NCBI GenBank assembly: GCA_036971615.1
Contig: JAYKKR010000001.1
Span: 1,054,001 to 1,118,000 of the forward strand
Reading direction: 5' to 3'
Source: Amyloporia xantha
Lineage: Eukaryota; Basidiomycota; Agaricomycetes; Polyporales; Adustoporiaceae
DNA length: 64,000 nt
The notes under the pieces are model-generated. The model was not told where the DNA came from, searched no databases, and saw only the letters and a list, made by a program, of their open reading frames with translations. The number at the start of each line of letters is the position of its first letter. Position 1 is the first letter of the stretch. The position numbers and the translations under genes were made by a program. Below, in pieces: positions 37,301-49,363 of this stretch.

Positions 37301-38513
37301 ATGGCTCCCCTCGCAGACTTCCTCTCTAATGCCATTGCCTGGCGCCTTCCTCATCATTTAACGAGCTATGTCCCCGGTAAAACGCCCTTGTCGACCCCGC
37401 AGGAGGTGTTCCCCACCCTCGCCGCGTATCTCGTCATCGTCTTTGGCTTGCGAGCGTACATGAAGAACCGGCCACCACTGAAACTCCAAGCCCTTTTCCA
37501 GCTTCACAATGTCTTTCTCAGCGCGGGCAGCCTGCTCCTGCTCACGCTCATGGCGGAGGAGATTGCGCCGATGTTCTTCAAGCACGGCGTGTTTTGGTCC
37601 ATGTGCAACGACGATATGTGGACTGATGTGACTTCTTTTTCGTGTTCTTTGTGAAGGAAATGTATTGAACACGCTTGTTTCGTCAGAGGCTCGAATTCTT
37701 TTACATGATCAATTATTACTTCAAGTACCTCGAACTCATAGATACGGTCTTTTTGGCTCTGAAGAAAAAGCCTCTCGGTACGTTGTTATACGTGTCCGCA
37801 CGCGTTTTTCTGACCGTCCGCCGCTATATAGCTTTCTTGCATGTGTACCATCACACTGCAACTGCTCTCCTATGTTACACCCAGCTCAACGGGAAGACCA
37901 GCGTGGTACGTGGCACCCCGTGAGACTGTTTTCAGCGTTTGTTCATGCACCGTTATATAGCAATGGATCCCCATCACGATTAATCTGTCTGTCCATGTTT
38001 TAATGTGTGAGTATGCATGACATGCAGCTGGAGAACGTTATGCTGATGGGTGTACAGATTACTACTATTACGCGACGGCTGGTGGTGCCAAGATATGGGT
38101 ATGGTTTCCGTTTGTTTATGTGTTCCATATTCTCAGACGTGACGTCATGGGCGCAGTGGAAGAAACATTTGACGACCATGCAAATTGTGCAATTCGTTAT
38201 CGATCTGTTTGCTGTGTACTTTGCAAGTGCGTCGCCGTCATCCGGGGTGATGTTTGCAGATGAGACTAATCATCTTTCAGCTTACTCGTACTACGCCGCC
38301 AACTATTTCCCGAACCTGCCCACTATGGGTTCTTGTGCTGGAACGGAGTCCGCAGCGGTCTTCGGATGTGCTATTCTGTCGAGTTACTTGGGGCTTTTCA
38401 TTCAGTTCTACATTCAGACGTACAAGAAGCCCGTAAAGGGGAAGGCTCCTCAGGTCAACGGCAAGCCTATTGCGAACGGCAATGGCGTCGCGAATGGACA
38501 TGCGTGCGTATAG
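37301..38513 (+). CDS. ELO-family fatty-acid elongase (3-ketoacyl-CoA synthase)
   Basis: Seven exons (37301-37627, 37687-37777, 37832-37905, 37961-38006, 38058-38098, 38157-38226, 38281-38513) give 293 residues, the family's normal length. ELO enzymes condense malonyl-CoA with long-chain acyl-CoA in the ER to extend fatty acids, feeding sphingolipid and membrane synthesis. Diagnostic motifs: KLEFFY-like [20 protein letters not shown], the catalytic histidine box HVYHH (143-147), the run of tyrosines followed by [10 protein letters not shown] and the TMQIVQF segment. Several membrane helices are visible, and the C-terminus is Lys-rich ([10 protein letters not shown]) as expected for ER residence. 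Chain-length preference cannot be read. Exons of 41 and 46 nt are unusually small. Confidence 0.95.
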
Positions 38514-40453
38514 TTTTCCCACACGCCCTCAATGATCATCAGCTCACATTTTCGCAGCCACAAACTCGAATAAATATAACCCTCGACCATTGGGCGCTTG
38601 GGACACACGCTTACTCAAGCAGCACAAAACTTGATGACGACGTCCGTGACGACAAGCCATCGACTGTTCACTTTATTGCACGATACCCTCCGGCGCGTTA
38701 TAAGATCTCTCAGTCACATCATCTGTCTATTATCCATTCTTTCTACAGTAAATCTTGTTTATTTGTATATCGGGTTTTTCGAAGAAAGGCGGGGCAGCGT
38801 GTCCGGAATATTTTGAGCAGAACGCAGAATATTTCATATTTCATTCGCATTCTGTGTAGGAGACTTGTGGGGTTTGTTAGTAGCATGAAAGCTGATGAGC
38901 AATATAACGGGTTGCATTCTGTACCAACGTAAAGCCCGCGGGTATACGGCCACACCAATGAGGCGGTGACATGTCCATGAGACAACCAAGAGAAGGCTGG
39001 GTTGATATGTCGGCTTGCATCATTGAGACAAGCTGGACTCCTTCGTCTTGCTCCAGCTTCCAGTAGGCAAACAGATCTACAGCGTATAGCCAAAAGAATC
39101 CGGGTGGAATAATTTATTATACGACTTCTTGTACACCGATGCATGGTAGATTGTGGAATTGGACCGCAGCGCTGCGCGACAGCGTTTCGGTAACTTGCCT
39201 ACCCATCTACCACACGGCACTTGCAATTGCTGGGCAGCATTTAGGTTCGATTAGGTTCAATATAAGTCCCTTAGACGCGGAGAGTCGCCCAGGTCACCTC
39301 GGCACATGTGGGACCGGCACAGCGCCAACATACGGAATGACGAATTGATAACAGACCTTTCGCCACGCCGCCGCTCACCGAGACATTCCAAAAGAGTATC
39401 GAACCGGTTTTGTTTGACGTGCCGTACCGATAAGCACAAGTCGTTTGAAGTGAGGCGTATGTATGTATGGGATGCTCCCTGAGGTTCCAGAGTGAAGTCG
39501 GGTGATTTCGACACGCGTATGAGGTCTGGCATTTGGCAGCTAGACCCTATAACGAGAGAGGGACACCCGTGCTATATATGTTGCGCGGTGGCTTCCATTT
39601 GTGCTGATTGACAATATTGACATGTCGTGCCTGCCCCCTTCTCGTTTGTGTCCGGCAGGTAGCGCAACAGACGCCACCGAAAACAATCCGCAAATTCGGC
39701 GCTGTCCTAGTGACCTAACAGTGGTGCCCACTCCGATCTCGGAATTGATGCTGGTTGTATGATGGTCACCTTGGCTCGGAAGTCACCGCAACGAGTAAAC
39801 ATATATGGACCCAGCTGCTGCGCGGATAGGACATTATTCATCAAATCTAACGTCGATAGTGATGAAACACGAGCCGGACGTGGTGGCCGCAACAGTCAAA
39901 AGGTTCAGACTAAGGGCCGGTGTGGTGACATATTGGTAAGGCGGCGGTGCATCAGGCGTGCTAAGCGAGGAACACGGAGCGGCGTCGGGGTGTATGTCGA
40001 GAAGAGAATCGGATTCGAGTAGGTTCAGAGAGGGTGAAACGTTGAGTACAGCTGAGGGGTAGCTGAGCGAAGCCGGGTCGAGACGAGGATCGGTGACAAG
40101 AGACGTTGTTCGAGGACAGATCTGATCTGTTCAGTGATCGAACTAGGGCGGAGTGCGGAACCATCACCAGCTACTCGGAGCCTACTCCTATCACCCTCTC
40201 CCCTCACTTATACTCCCGCTATATAACTCCTTCCAATCCCACATATCACGAACACAATATTTACATCTCTCTTCCCAACCTCTGCCTCTTCACCCAGTTA
40301 TTTCTCCTCCCATCAATCCCCGCCCAACACTGACGCGGATCCGTTGCGCATGTCGCTAGTTCAGGCTCATATCTAACGCCCTGCAGATTCCCTTAGCGTC
40401 CTTTGCTCTCTCCCCTCTCAATCTGTAGCATATCGTCCCTGTCTTGTACTCCC
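38514..40453. other. Intergenic, no gene recognised
   Basis: A stretch of 1.9 kb between the elongase and the RasGAP gene. Short open frames only, no spliceable chain. The stretch from about 40180 to 40450 is pyrimidine-rich and is probably the promoter and leader of the RasGAP gene. I looked for 5S rRNA and tRNA signatures and saw none. Confidence 0.45.
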
Positions 40454-43400
40454 ATGTCTCTTGATCACGCAGCGGTCGAACAGTCTCGACCGCGCGTACG
40501 CAGGAAAGCCTCCTCGTCATCCGACAAGGAGGAGTTCTATGTTTCCGCCCAAGTGTATATTTCTCCTAGAGTCGCAGCAACGTTGCGAAAGGTAACATGA
40601 ATGCATCCCTCGATAGCCGGTGCCTGGGCTAATTATACCGAATTGTCCCTCAAAGCCGACAGTGTTGTACAAGAAGAGCCACGACAGACTCGACAAGGCA
40701 GGCGAATCATCAAGAAATACTCGGGGCTCGGTCGATGGCACCCGCAAGAAGATAAAAGGTAGGCTATGTGGTGCTTCTATATTGTGCTCTCATATTCTGC
40801 TATTGACTCCCAACTTGTGGAACTTACAGAAAAGTCGAGTTGGCTCAGCCTCGGTCGCAACTCAGCCGCCCCAGATAATTGGAAAACCGCGACATGCAGA
40901 TTGGTCGAAGAAGACGAAGGCTGTACATTGAATATCTACATAGATGCAAGTTCATCCTACTTATATAACGTATTGTCAGCTCACAGTTATTTCCATCACC
41001 ACAGCAGGATACCCTGTTATATATGACCGTCTATGTATCCTTACTGAACCACACAGATATCCGCCCCGTCCACCATTCCCTCTTCGAGCGGAAGGACTGC
41101 CTGGGTATCTACTGCGTCGCGTCAGTTTTCTCCTCTCTCTCCTCTCCCCCTGATGCTGAACCCACCATCCAGCGGACAGATGCAATGCGCAACACCCACC
41201 TCCGAGCCCGTCATCCTGCACTTCGCCGACACCGAAAGCATGAATCTTTGGCTCACCCTCCTCCGCGCGCACGCCCAACCGGAGGTCTACGGCCGCTGGC
41301 TCTCCCCCTCCGACGGCGGGCTCTACCGAATGTGGCGCCAGGTCGAGCTCACTTGCCTCCAGGGCCGCAACCTCGGCAGCGCGCGGGCGATGTCGACCTC
41401 CGGGTCCCCCGCGGGTGCGGACGAGCCGCCGTCCACGGGGAGCGACGGCCCCGAGCGCGAGCGCGAACGGCCGGAGGCAGACGCGAACGACATCGACGTG
41501 TACTGCGAGGTGTTCGTGAACGGGCACCTGTGCGGGCGGACGACGGTCAAGCGCGGCGTGGGCGCGCCGGATTGGCAGGAGCGTTTTGTGTTCGGGGACT
41601 TGCCCCCGTTCGAGAATATGGAGATCGTGGTGTGGCGGGAGAAGCGCGTGACGAAGCCGGCGGTGGTGGGCACGGTGGTCATTGTGTTGATGAATTTTCG
41701 GAGGGGAGAGTGGGTCGAGGGCTGGTTTCCCGTATTGGGCGGTGGGGGCGCGGGTGCGGGGGTGCAAGCGGGGGAGATGAGGCTGCGGGTGAGAGTGGAC
41801 GAGTGAGTGGTTTTTGTTTAGTTAGCTCATGCACGATATTGAATGAGGGCTGCTGTCCCTTGCAGAGAGATCATCCTTCCGTATTCGGAGTACGCGGGAG
41901 TGCTTCAGGTATATTCGTGCATGGGCCACGCCGCTAATCGCATATTGATGTACTACCTTACAGAGCTTTACCTCCCGGAATAGCCTAGACTGGATGCGCG
42001 AGCTGGAGTCGAAACTGAAGCTCAAGAATATCTCCAACCACCTCATCTCGATTGCCATCGCGAAGAATGTTCTGACTGACAACATCATGGAGCTCGCGAA
42101 TCGGGAAGTTGACGGTACCTTATCGTGTGAGTAATCTCACACATTTGTTATCTGGGTGGTTTATGTTCAATATTCATAGCCCATAACACACTGTTGTAAG
42201 CGACGTTTAAACCTTGGAATACTCCGCCTCAAGGCTAACCTTCCTCTTAGCCGAGGGAACACAGTACTCACGAAGACTATGGAATTGTATATGGCTTGGT
42301 ATGGCGCGCCATTCCTCGAGGCTAGCGTCGGTGCCTCGATTCGCCGCCTTTGTACAGACAAGGTAGCCATTGAAGTCGACCCCGTACGAAGTGGCAAGGG
42401 AGCAAAGAGCATAGAGAAGAACGTCGAGCTGCTCGTATACTGGTGCCAGGAGTTCTGGAACTGTATATACGAGGCGCGGACGCAGTGCCCACCGTATGTG
42501 ACGATGTCCACTCAGCCGCATCGGGGCAAAGCTCACGGGGCGGTGTGTCTTTGGATTATCTAGCGAGATGCGGAAGCTGTTCGAGCACATACGACGACTT
42601 GTGGAAAGCCGCTATCAGGTCGATGTGGACCACAATCGGCGGCTTCCATGGCAGAGCGTTTCGGCGTTCTGTTTCCTCCGGTTCATCGTCCCTGCGATCC
42701 TCCATCCACATCTGTTCGGGATTTGGCCGGGTGTGTCCAGTCGCCATCGATTGGGGCCATCGCTGATCGTCTGCGTGATGTACAGGTCTTCCCGAGGCAC
42801 CGGTTCAGCGAAGTCTGACGCTGATCGCCAAAGTCATCCAGAACCTTGCGAATCTGAATGCAGTAAGCACTTTGACCGCAAATTCTCTCATGTGTGTGCT
42901 TTAGTTGACAGTGAGACTGCAAGACTGTACAAAAGGAACACTTCATGCGGGGCGTGAAGGAATTTTTGACAAACAGCTTGCAGGGCATGATAGACTACAT
43001 CGTCGTCGTGTCGACGCCGGAACCGGAGCAGACTACTCGATCAGCGGCATCTGCGACGGACCGACACGAGAGGCTCCGCATCATGAATGCATTGCGCCGG
43101 CGCGGCAGTGCTATCCCAGTTTTACATCGGGAAGCGACGCCCCTCTTGCCTCATTTATTAGACCTTCCAAAACATCTCGCAGTTGTCACTGCAGTCGTAG
43201 TGCGGTACTCAAGAGCCCACAGCTATATTCGCGCGCACTCCAGTCCTCCCGCCCTTGCCGAAGATGGTCACTTTGACGACTTCTGCTCCAAGTGTCTGGA
43301 GGTAGAGGAGCAAGCGCTTCATCGCGTCAGCCAGCTTGCCAGCAGACCACGGCGACAGAGCTCCAGCCAGCCGAGCGTTGCTTCGCCCCTTGCAGCCAGC

Positions 43401-43853
43401 ATACCACTTCCGCCCTCTCCTTCCTCGCCTGTCAGGATACCGAAACGAGAGCGCAGGATGTCGGTACCACGACGACCCCGGAAATCGACTCGTCCGTCCA
43501 CTGCCCCAGATGGTTCTGACATAGCCATAGACCACTCTGCAGATGACTCTGAGGCGTCTGCACCGTTAAGCCCTGCCGCTAACCACTTCGGTCCATTCCC
43601 AGTGTCGCGATCAGCACCTGCAGGGCAATTATTCGAGAATATGCGCGAGAGAACGCGGTCACTGCGTCGCCCACGCGCTCCTTTTGCTCACCAGCCCCGA
43701 TCATCGTCGACAGACTCTGCTCTCATGGGCAAAAGCACGTCGGAGAAGATGTCGCTTGTGTCTGGCAGTACGCATGATGTACTGACCGATACCTTGGATG
43801 ATCCAGGCAAGAAGCGGAAGAGCATCTTCCGGGGCATCTTGACTCGACGATAG
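40454..43853 (+). CDS. PH-C2-RasGAP protein (Ras GTPase-activating protein)
   Basis: Twelve exons fit (40454-40591, 40656-40758, 40830-40945, 41008-41120, 41173-41802, 41866-41908, 41964-42126, 42180-42195, 42251-42493, 42564-42730, 42786-42862, 42924-43853), giving 912 residues. Order: PH-like domain (about 45-150, VLYKKSHDRLDKA through HFADTESMNLWL), C2-like domain (about 190-310, VYCEVFVNGHLCGRTTVKR), RasGAP domain (about 370-640) and a Ser/Arg-rich tail. The arginine finger is in LFRGNT (Arg442) and the FLR motif is FLRFIVPAI (559-567). Such proteins switch Ras off at the plasma membrane, controlling cAMP signalling and growth. Two oddities: intron 40946-41007 starts with GC rather than GT, and exon 42180-42195 is only 16 nt and encodes the residues just before the arginine finger. 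The gene is convergent with AP-2 alpha; stop codons are about 100 bp apart. Confidence 0.93.
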
Positions 43854-43955
43854 CACTCACTACTATTATCGCGGATATAATTATTGACCTTCAGCATATC
43901 ATACACGTACTATGTAGCTCCATAAATCGTTCGCAGGTCAGATGTACAATAGCTG

Positions 43956-46900
43956 TCATGATACAAAGTCCGCACGTAATGGCTTTTGAACCAACTTCTG
44001 CACTTCTGCTGCGACGTCCTCCGATGTACTTCGCACAGTTATGCGAGAAAGCTGGGAATTACACATAAGCACGATCTCGTGGATGAAGGCTCGATCCGCT
44101 TACCTTTGCTTCTCGGTTGGGTTCTAGCCTCATCAGACAGCCGACCTTGCCGTCTACCGACATGTGGAGAATGCCGGCAGCGACGATGTTGTTCGGATTT
44201 GGATCGATGCCGTCGAGTATGTTCATGGAAAATCCGGAAACGACCTGTCGTTGTCGTTCCCGATCGATAAATCCTGATTCGTCCAGTTCGATCGGGAAGA
44301 TGCTTTGCGCCTCACGCGGAGGACCACCGATCAGTCTCCACCGCTCGAAGAAGTCGGCCTGGCCGAGCTTGACATGTTCGAGGAACTTCGTGAGCACGAT
44401 GGGCAGCCGCACCGCAATGGTCTGATGCGCGCCGGCGAGGAACGACACGCTCAGTATTGGAGGCTTCGTGAACGGCTTCTTGCACTCGACGTGCAACAAC
44501 TGCTGTGACTGTGTTCTGGGTGCGATGATGCTGGGTGCGATCTTCGCGAACGTGACAGACAGCGCTTCTGGTTCTTCGACGTGTAGCGTTGCGGTGAACG
44601 AGGTCAGAGGCGCGGAGATCTTGTTGCCCATGTACACCGCCAGTTGGCCCAGGTGCCCATGATACCTCGACTTGATGCCAATCTGGATCTGCACATCCTC
44701 ATAGATCACGCCCTCCGCACTACAGAGCAGCTTGTCGAACCAACGCTCGACGTTGGGTCCGCCGGTCAGCCGTGGGATGCCCTTCTCCGCGAGCGTTGTA
44801 GATGATAGTGCGGACATGTCTGGGAAGAAAGAATTTGGGTGGGCGCTGGAGGGAGATGCTGTGATCTCCAGACCCATCAGCGAGGTCGTGATGTCGTTGG
44901 TACCATTCGATGGCGCAGAGCCATTGGCATTCGGCTCTGTGAGTGTCGGCCGCGAGGACATCCTCTTAGATGCCTCCCGTTCCAAGGTGAAATCCTTATC
45001 TCCATGTTTCGTCTTGAGACGCCCCAAGAGAGCGCTCTCGCGCGGTGGAAACGGTGGGATCTCCTCACAGACGTTCTGCAGCAGCTCGTCGTCATCTGGC
45101 CGCGAAGCCAGTGCGTAAAACTCGCATGCGCGCTGTTGCAGGTCGACGTCGAGAACGTGTCGGTAGCGCTCGAAGACGTTGACCAGTTGAGGCTTGATCT
45201 CGGGGAAGACGTTCACCCATTTGATATACGTCGACAAGAGGAGCGCACGTGTCGGTGCTGTGCAGAACTGTGACTTTGAGTGGAGGACTTGGAATTGTTC
45301 GAGAGGGCTGTATCCAGCGTCGTTCGCGATCAAATGACCGTACTCTCCCAGTATATAGCCTGGCAAAATGTCAGACAGCGTAACACCGCGAGCGAGATGG
45401 AATCACGCACCGCCCACTTTCACCAAACTCTCATGAGACGAAGGCGACTTCAAATACTCAAAGACAACCTTCGCCGCATACGCCTGCAGATCCTCCGTAT
45501 TGGTCACGATCTGCACGACACGGTACCACACCTCCTCCCCGACATGGTCCCCAGCAGCACTCAGCAGCTCCAATATCGTGTCGACGTACCACTTGTACGT
45601 GCCCGCGTACTTCTCCGTCAGGATCGCGATCTTGAGCACCATCTCCTCGCGCAGGCCGTAGTCCGCGATCTTGAGGTAGCGCAGGAGCTCGCCGACGATG
45701 AGCTCCGAGTTGTCCGTGTCGCACATGCTGTAGAGGAGGTCGAGCGCGCGCCGCCGGACGGAGATGTCCTTGTCGCGGAGGGAGATGATGATCGTGCCCT
45801 GGTGCTTCTTGATTGCGTCGAGGTTCGACGTGCGCGCGGCGAGGTGCGCCATGGTGTCGAGTCCGAGGTAGCGCACATTTGTTTCCTTCGAGCTGATGAA
45901 GCGCGCGAGGAGCACGGCGGCGGTGGTGACGAGCGGGGAGTTGGTGTCGAGGTGGATGGCCAGGCTGATGGCCTCGAACAAGACGGCGTGCTGTGCATTG
46001 TTGTGCTGAACGTTTCGCGAGGGCTCGGCGCAGTTGTTCATGATTGTCTGCAGAACCTCGTGCATGATGTTGCGTAGGGTGAGATCCTCTGCGGGTAATA
46101 TAGTCGGTCAATTCCTGGAGACCTGAGGACGGAAAGCGTCCTAACCTGTCGGCGGGTAGTACTGCAACAGTCTCAGAAGCTTTACCTGTAGCCATGGAGA
46201 TGGTACTTTGTAGTACGCGTATGTCGTAGTGAACTCGTGTTCAATGACCAGCTGTGCAAAGGGTCGACTCAAAACATCACAGGAAGGGGATGATTACTCA
46301 CGCGATTCAATCTGTCCACCGCTTTCTGATAACATACGGCATATGCATCGAGATGATCCTGGGCCATGGCCATCACCAGACTCGTGACGCAGATTACTAC
46401 ACCCTTCGTGCTGCTTCAGGATACTGCGGAGTATCGAATGTCGTGACAGAACTCACCAAATCCATATCGTCCATCAGGGACACTATCCGCAGAGCCCATT
46501 CGGCAGCAGGAATGACGTCTGGATGTTTCCGATATAGCCTCAGCAATGTCAATGCAGCTTTCTTTCTCACAAAGTTAGGAGAGGTTCTGGATATGGGCTC
46601 AGAAATTTGTTTGGAACGCAGAGCCCGATGCATCGACGTACGGAGAAATCAGCAACCGATGGACGTCCTCCGCCAGAGCTTCCGCCATTTCTGTTCCTCC
46701 GACGTTGGCGATGGCGTGCAATGCGAGACAGTTGCTAATCTCGCTGTTCTCGTTGAGATCTTTGCGGATTGAGTTGACAACGAGCCGGAGGAAGTCCGAG
46801 TTCTCATGCATGAGCAATGTCACCGCCAGGTAACCCTGCCCCGGCATCCGGATCAAGAAACGTCGCGCTGCAGTGGTCGCAAACCACTTACAATCTGCTT

Positions 46901-47311
46901 CTCGCTGTACTTCGAGCTCGATATGAGGTTCACAGCCTCCATATGCCCGATGTCGACCTTGTAGCCGAGGATGTAGGTGAAGATGACCTTGGCAACATAT
47001 CTGCAGGAGCCGGACACATGAGAGGTTTCATAATTCTAACGAGGAGCGAGCCTACTTCTTCTTCTGGTATCCGTCCAAATTGCCATCTGAGCCAAGACGT
47101 TGAATGGGAGATCAAGATGGTATGAGCTCATGACGGCACCTTTGAACCTCTTTCTGATGTTCGCCATCTCCTTATTGATTCTCTTCTCCTCTAGCTCGCG
47201 CACTCTGGCTCCACGTATGTCCGCAATGAACTACATGTACACATGGTCAGCTTCGTTTGAGCTACACCGCGGGGAACCGACCTGCGTGAGCCCACGCATA
47301 TTAGTCGCCAT
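43956..47311 (-). CDS. AP-2 adaptor complex alpha subunit (alpha-adaptin)
   Basis: Large subunit of the AP-2 clathrin adaptor at the plasma membrane. The start [30 protein letters not shown] is the classic alpha-adaptin N-terminus. It continues through [39 protein letters not shown] and [15 protein letters not shown], the helical-solenoid trunk, then a Ser/Thr-rich hinge (about 44800-45000), an ear sandwich ([20 protein letters not shown]) and a platform ([23 protein letters not shown]) ending DFVS at the TGA 43956-43958. The estimated length is about 940 residues, normal for the family. The last intron (GTAAGC...CCCAG) removes an in-frame stop that would otherwise end the protein early at 44059. 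Many introns (50-70 nt) split the trunk. Confidence 0.95.
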
Positions 47312-47693
47312 CTTGGACGCGTCACTAGGGCAGTGAGCCCGGATGTGGTCAAAGTAGCAGTGTTTGTGACTAGATCAGTTCGCTCCAGAACTATAAGTGA
47401 ATAAGCAGCGAGGCCAGAGGTGGCCAGCTAGAACACGGTCAGAGGAGGAGAGAGAACCGGCGGCGAATGCGAGCCTGGGCCTGAGGAAGGGGAAGCGCCC
47501 GCTGCGGTCTCTGGCTCGATCGCAGATTCCAATTTTGGCGATCACCCTGCCCCGGACTCCACTCCGGCGCGTCAGTGACCTGCCAGTTATCCCCCAGCAA
47601 AAAATGCTCAGGGACATCCATAGCTAGCTACCACCTTCACCACCTTCACCCCTCCCCCTCCCTCCCCCTCCCACACCCGCCTCATCTCCAGCC
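47312..47693. promoter_or_regulatory. Bidirectional promoter AP-2 alpha/DPH7
   Basis: A stretch of 382 bp between divergent start codons. The DPH7 side ends in a repetitive pyrimidine tract (about 47630-47690) made of CACCTTCAC and CCCTCC units immediately before the ATG. No clear TATA box was seen. Confidence 0.45.
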
Positions 47694-49244
47694 ATGCCTG
47701 CATTCGACACCGTCTTCCCCGCAGACTCGCTCGAGTTTTGTCCCCACCCGGATGCGTCCAGTATTTTCGCCTGTGGCACCTATCAGCTCGAGCAGACAGA
47801 ATTCAACCAACCATCGTCAGACGACTCAGACGAGGACAACGACTCCCCTCCGGCGCCCGCGGAGCCCAGGAAGCAGCAGCGCCGTGGGGAATGTTTGCTC
47901 TTTCATGTGGAGCCTGAATCTGAAGGTGGAGAGCAACTGTGCGTTCGTTCAACGTGCTCATCACATGGACGGCATTGACGACCCTCGTTCGACTTAGTCA
48001 ACTACTGCACAAGACCCCCCTTCCCGCTATCCTGGACATGAAGTGGTAACGAAGAGATCATCCTCAATGCACCTGCAAATGAGCCTCACCACACGCATAC
48101 CAGGTCTCGTCTGTCTCCCGCTGTTGTCCCCACACTGGCTATAGCCAACTCCGAAGGGGGGATCACCTTGCATGCATACCGGGGCGAGGAGGTGCAGTGA
48201 CGTCATTTCAACAAACGCCCTGCACTGACTTGAATTCCTCATTTGCAAGCGCGTCTTGGATCACGTATCAACGGTGCCGTGCGCTTCTGAAGACGTTCTC
48301 TGTCTATCTCTCGATTGGTCTAACCGCCGCTGCCCTACGACGTGCGTGGCTCATCACACTTTCTCACCATGTCCTCATCCCAAGCGCCCCTGCAGCTCCC
48401 TCGGGTCGCTTGTGGTATCGCTTTCCGATGGATCTCTCGCTCTTTTGCGCGATGATGATGGTACCGATCTAACAGTGACAGATACTTGGTACGCACATGA
48501 ACATGAGCCGTGGATTGCAGCTTGGAACTACTGGGACACCAGTGTCATTTACTCCGGTACGCTTGCAATAGTTAAAAATACACAATACAATCTCGAAGTC
48601 CTTGCTGTCTCGTTCAGGGGGCGATGATCTGAAAATGAAAGCCTGGGACATCCGGAAGGGCTTTTCACAACCGCTCTTCGTCAACAAACGGTGCGCTATG
48701 TGTATTGCTTTAACACTGCAGTTCCAACCTCTACGACGCAGGTTTGATGCTGGTGTTACCACTATACAGAGCCATCCACACATCGAGCATCTAATTGCCG
48801 TTGGCAGGTACATACTGCCACTTCCATAGTACAATTAAATGTAATGACCGGAGAATTTTCAGCTATGACAACACCGTCCGACTTTTCGACGTACGTAAAC
48901 CACTAACCCCGCTCACACAGGCGGAGGTCGGCGGGGGTGCCTGGCGCGTGAAGTGGCACCCCGACCCCGCGCGCCAGACGGACCTGCTTGTCGCATGCAT
49001 GCACGACGGCGCGAAAGTGGTCCGCTTCAACTTCGACGGCTCCGGCCACGCCGAACTCGCCCATCGGGACAACGCGTCGCCGCAGCAGTGGCAGATCACG
49101 ACGCGCTTCGATGGGCATGAGTCTATGGCGTACGGCGTGGACTGGTCGTGCACTGAGGGAGAGGGAGAAGGGGGGAGCGACGACAGTACATTGGTAGCTA
49201 GCTGCTCGTTCTACGATCATACATTGTATCTGTGGAGGGGCTAG
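47694..49244 (+). CDS. DPH7: WD40 diphthine methyltransferase (DPH7/Rrt2-like)
   Basis: Eight exons (47694-47938, 47998-48045, 48104-48191, 48250-48341, 48396-48556, 48618-48690, 48742-48807, 48863-49244) give 384 residues. DPH7 demethylates diphthine methyl ester on elongation factor 2 so that diphthamide can be finished by amidation. Features: the N-terminal ADSLEFCPHP and ACGTYQLEQ typical of the family, RRGECLLFHVEP, then WD repeats DDLKMKAWDIRKG, HPHIEHLIAVGSYDNTVRLF, GGGAWRVKWHPDP, ESMAYGVDWS and the final SFYDHTLYLWRG. Splicing is needed to see the repeats. An acidic Ser/Asp-rich insert (DDSDEDND) interrupts the first blade. The family call is good; the activity is inferred. Confidence 0.88.
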
Positions 49245-49363
49245 GAAAGACAGAAAGAACGAGCGTCCATGGCGATGAGCGATCTCCGCGTTTGGACAAC
49301 ACTAGATAGCGAGCCAGGGTATTACGATACATAATTTTCTTGAACACCAAATTTTGTCACAAA

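Noticed and set aside
38514..40453. Possible 5S rRNA or tRNA in the long intergenic region
   Set aside because: No A/B box, no T-loop GGTTCRA pattern with pairing arms and no 5S core were found.
41023..41937. 304-codon + strand open frame overlapping RasGAP exons
   Set aside because: Only its first 33 codons are in the RasGAP frame; the Arg/Ala-rich remainder is an out-of-frame shadow of the C2 exon.
45280..46077. 265-codon + strand open frame
   Set aside because: Lies antisense to clear alpha-adaptin exons; its Asp/Glu/Val/Arg-rich composition is the shadow of GC-rich coding sequence.
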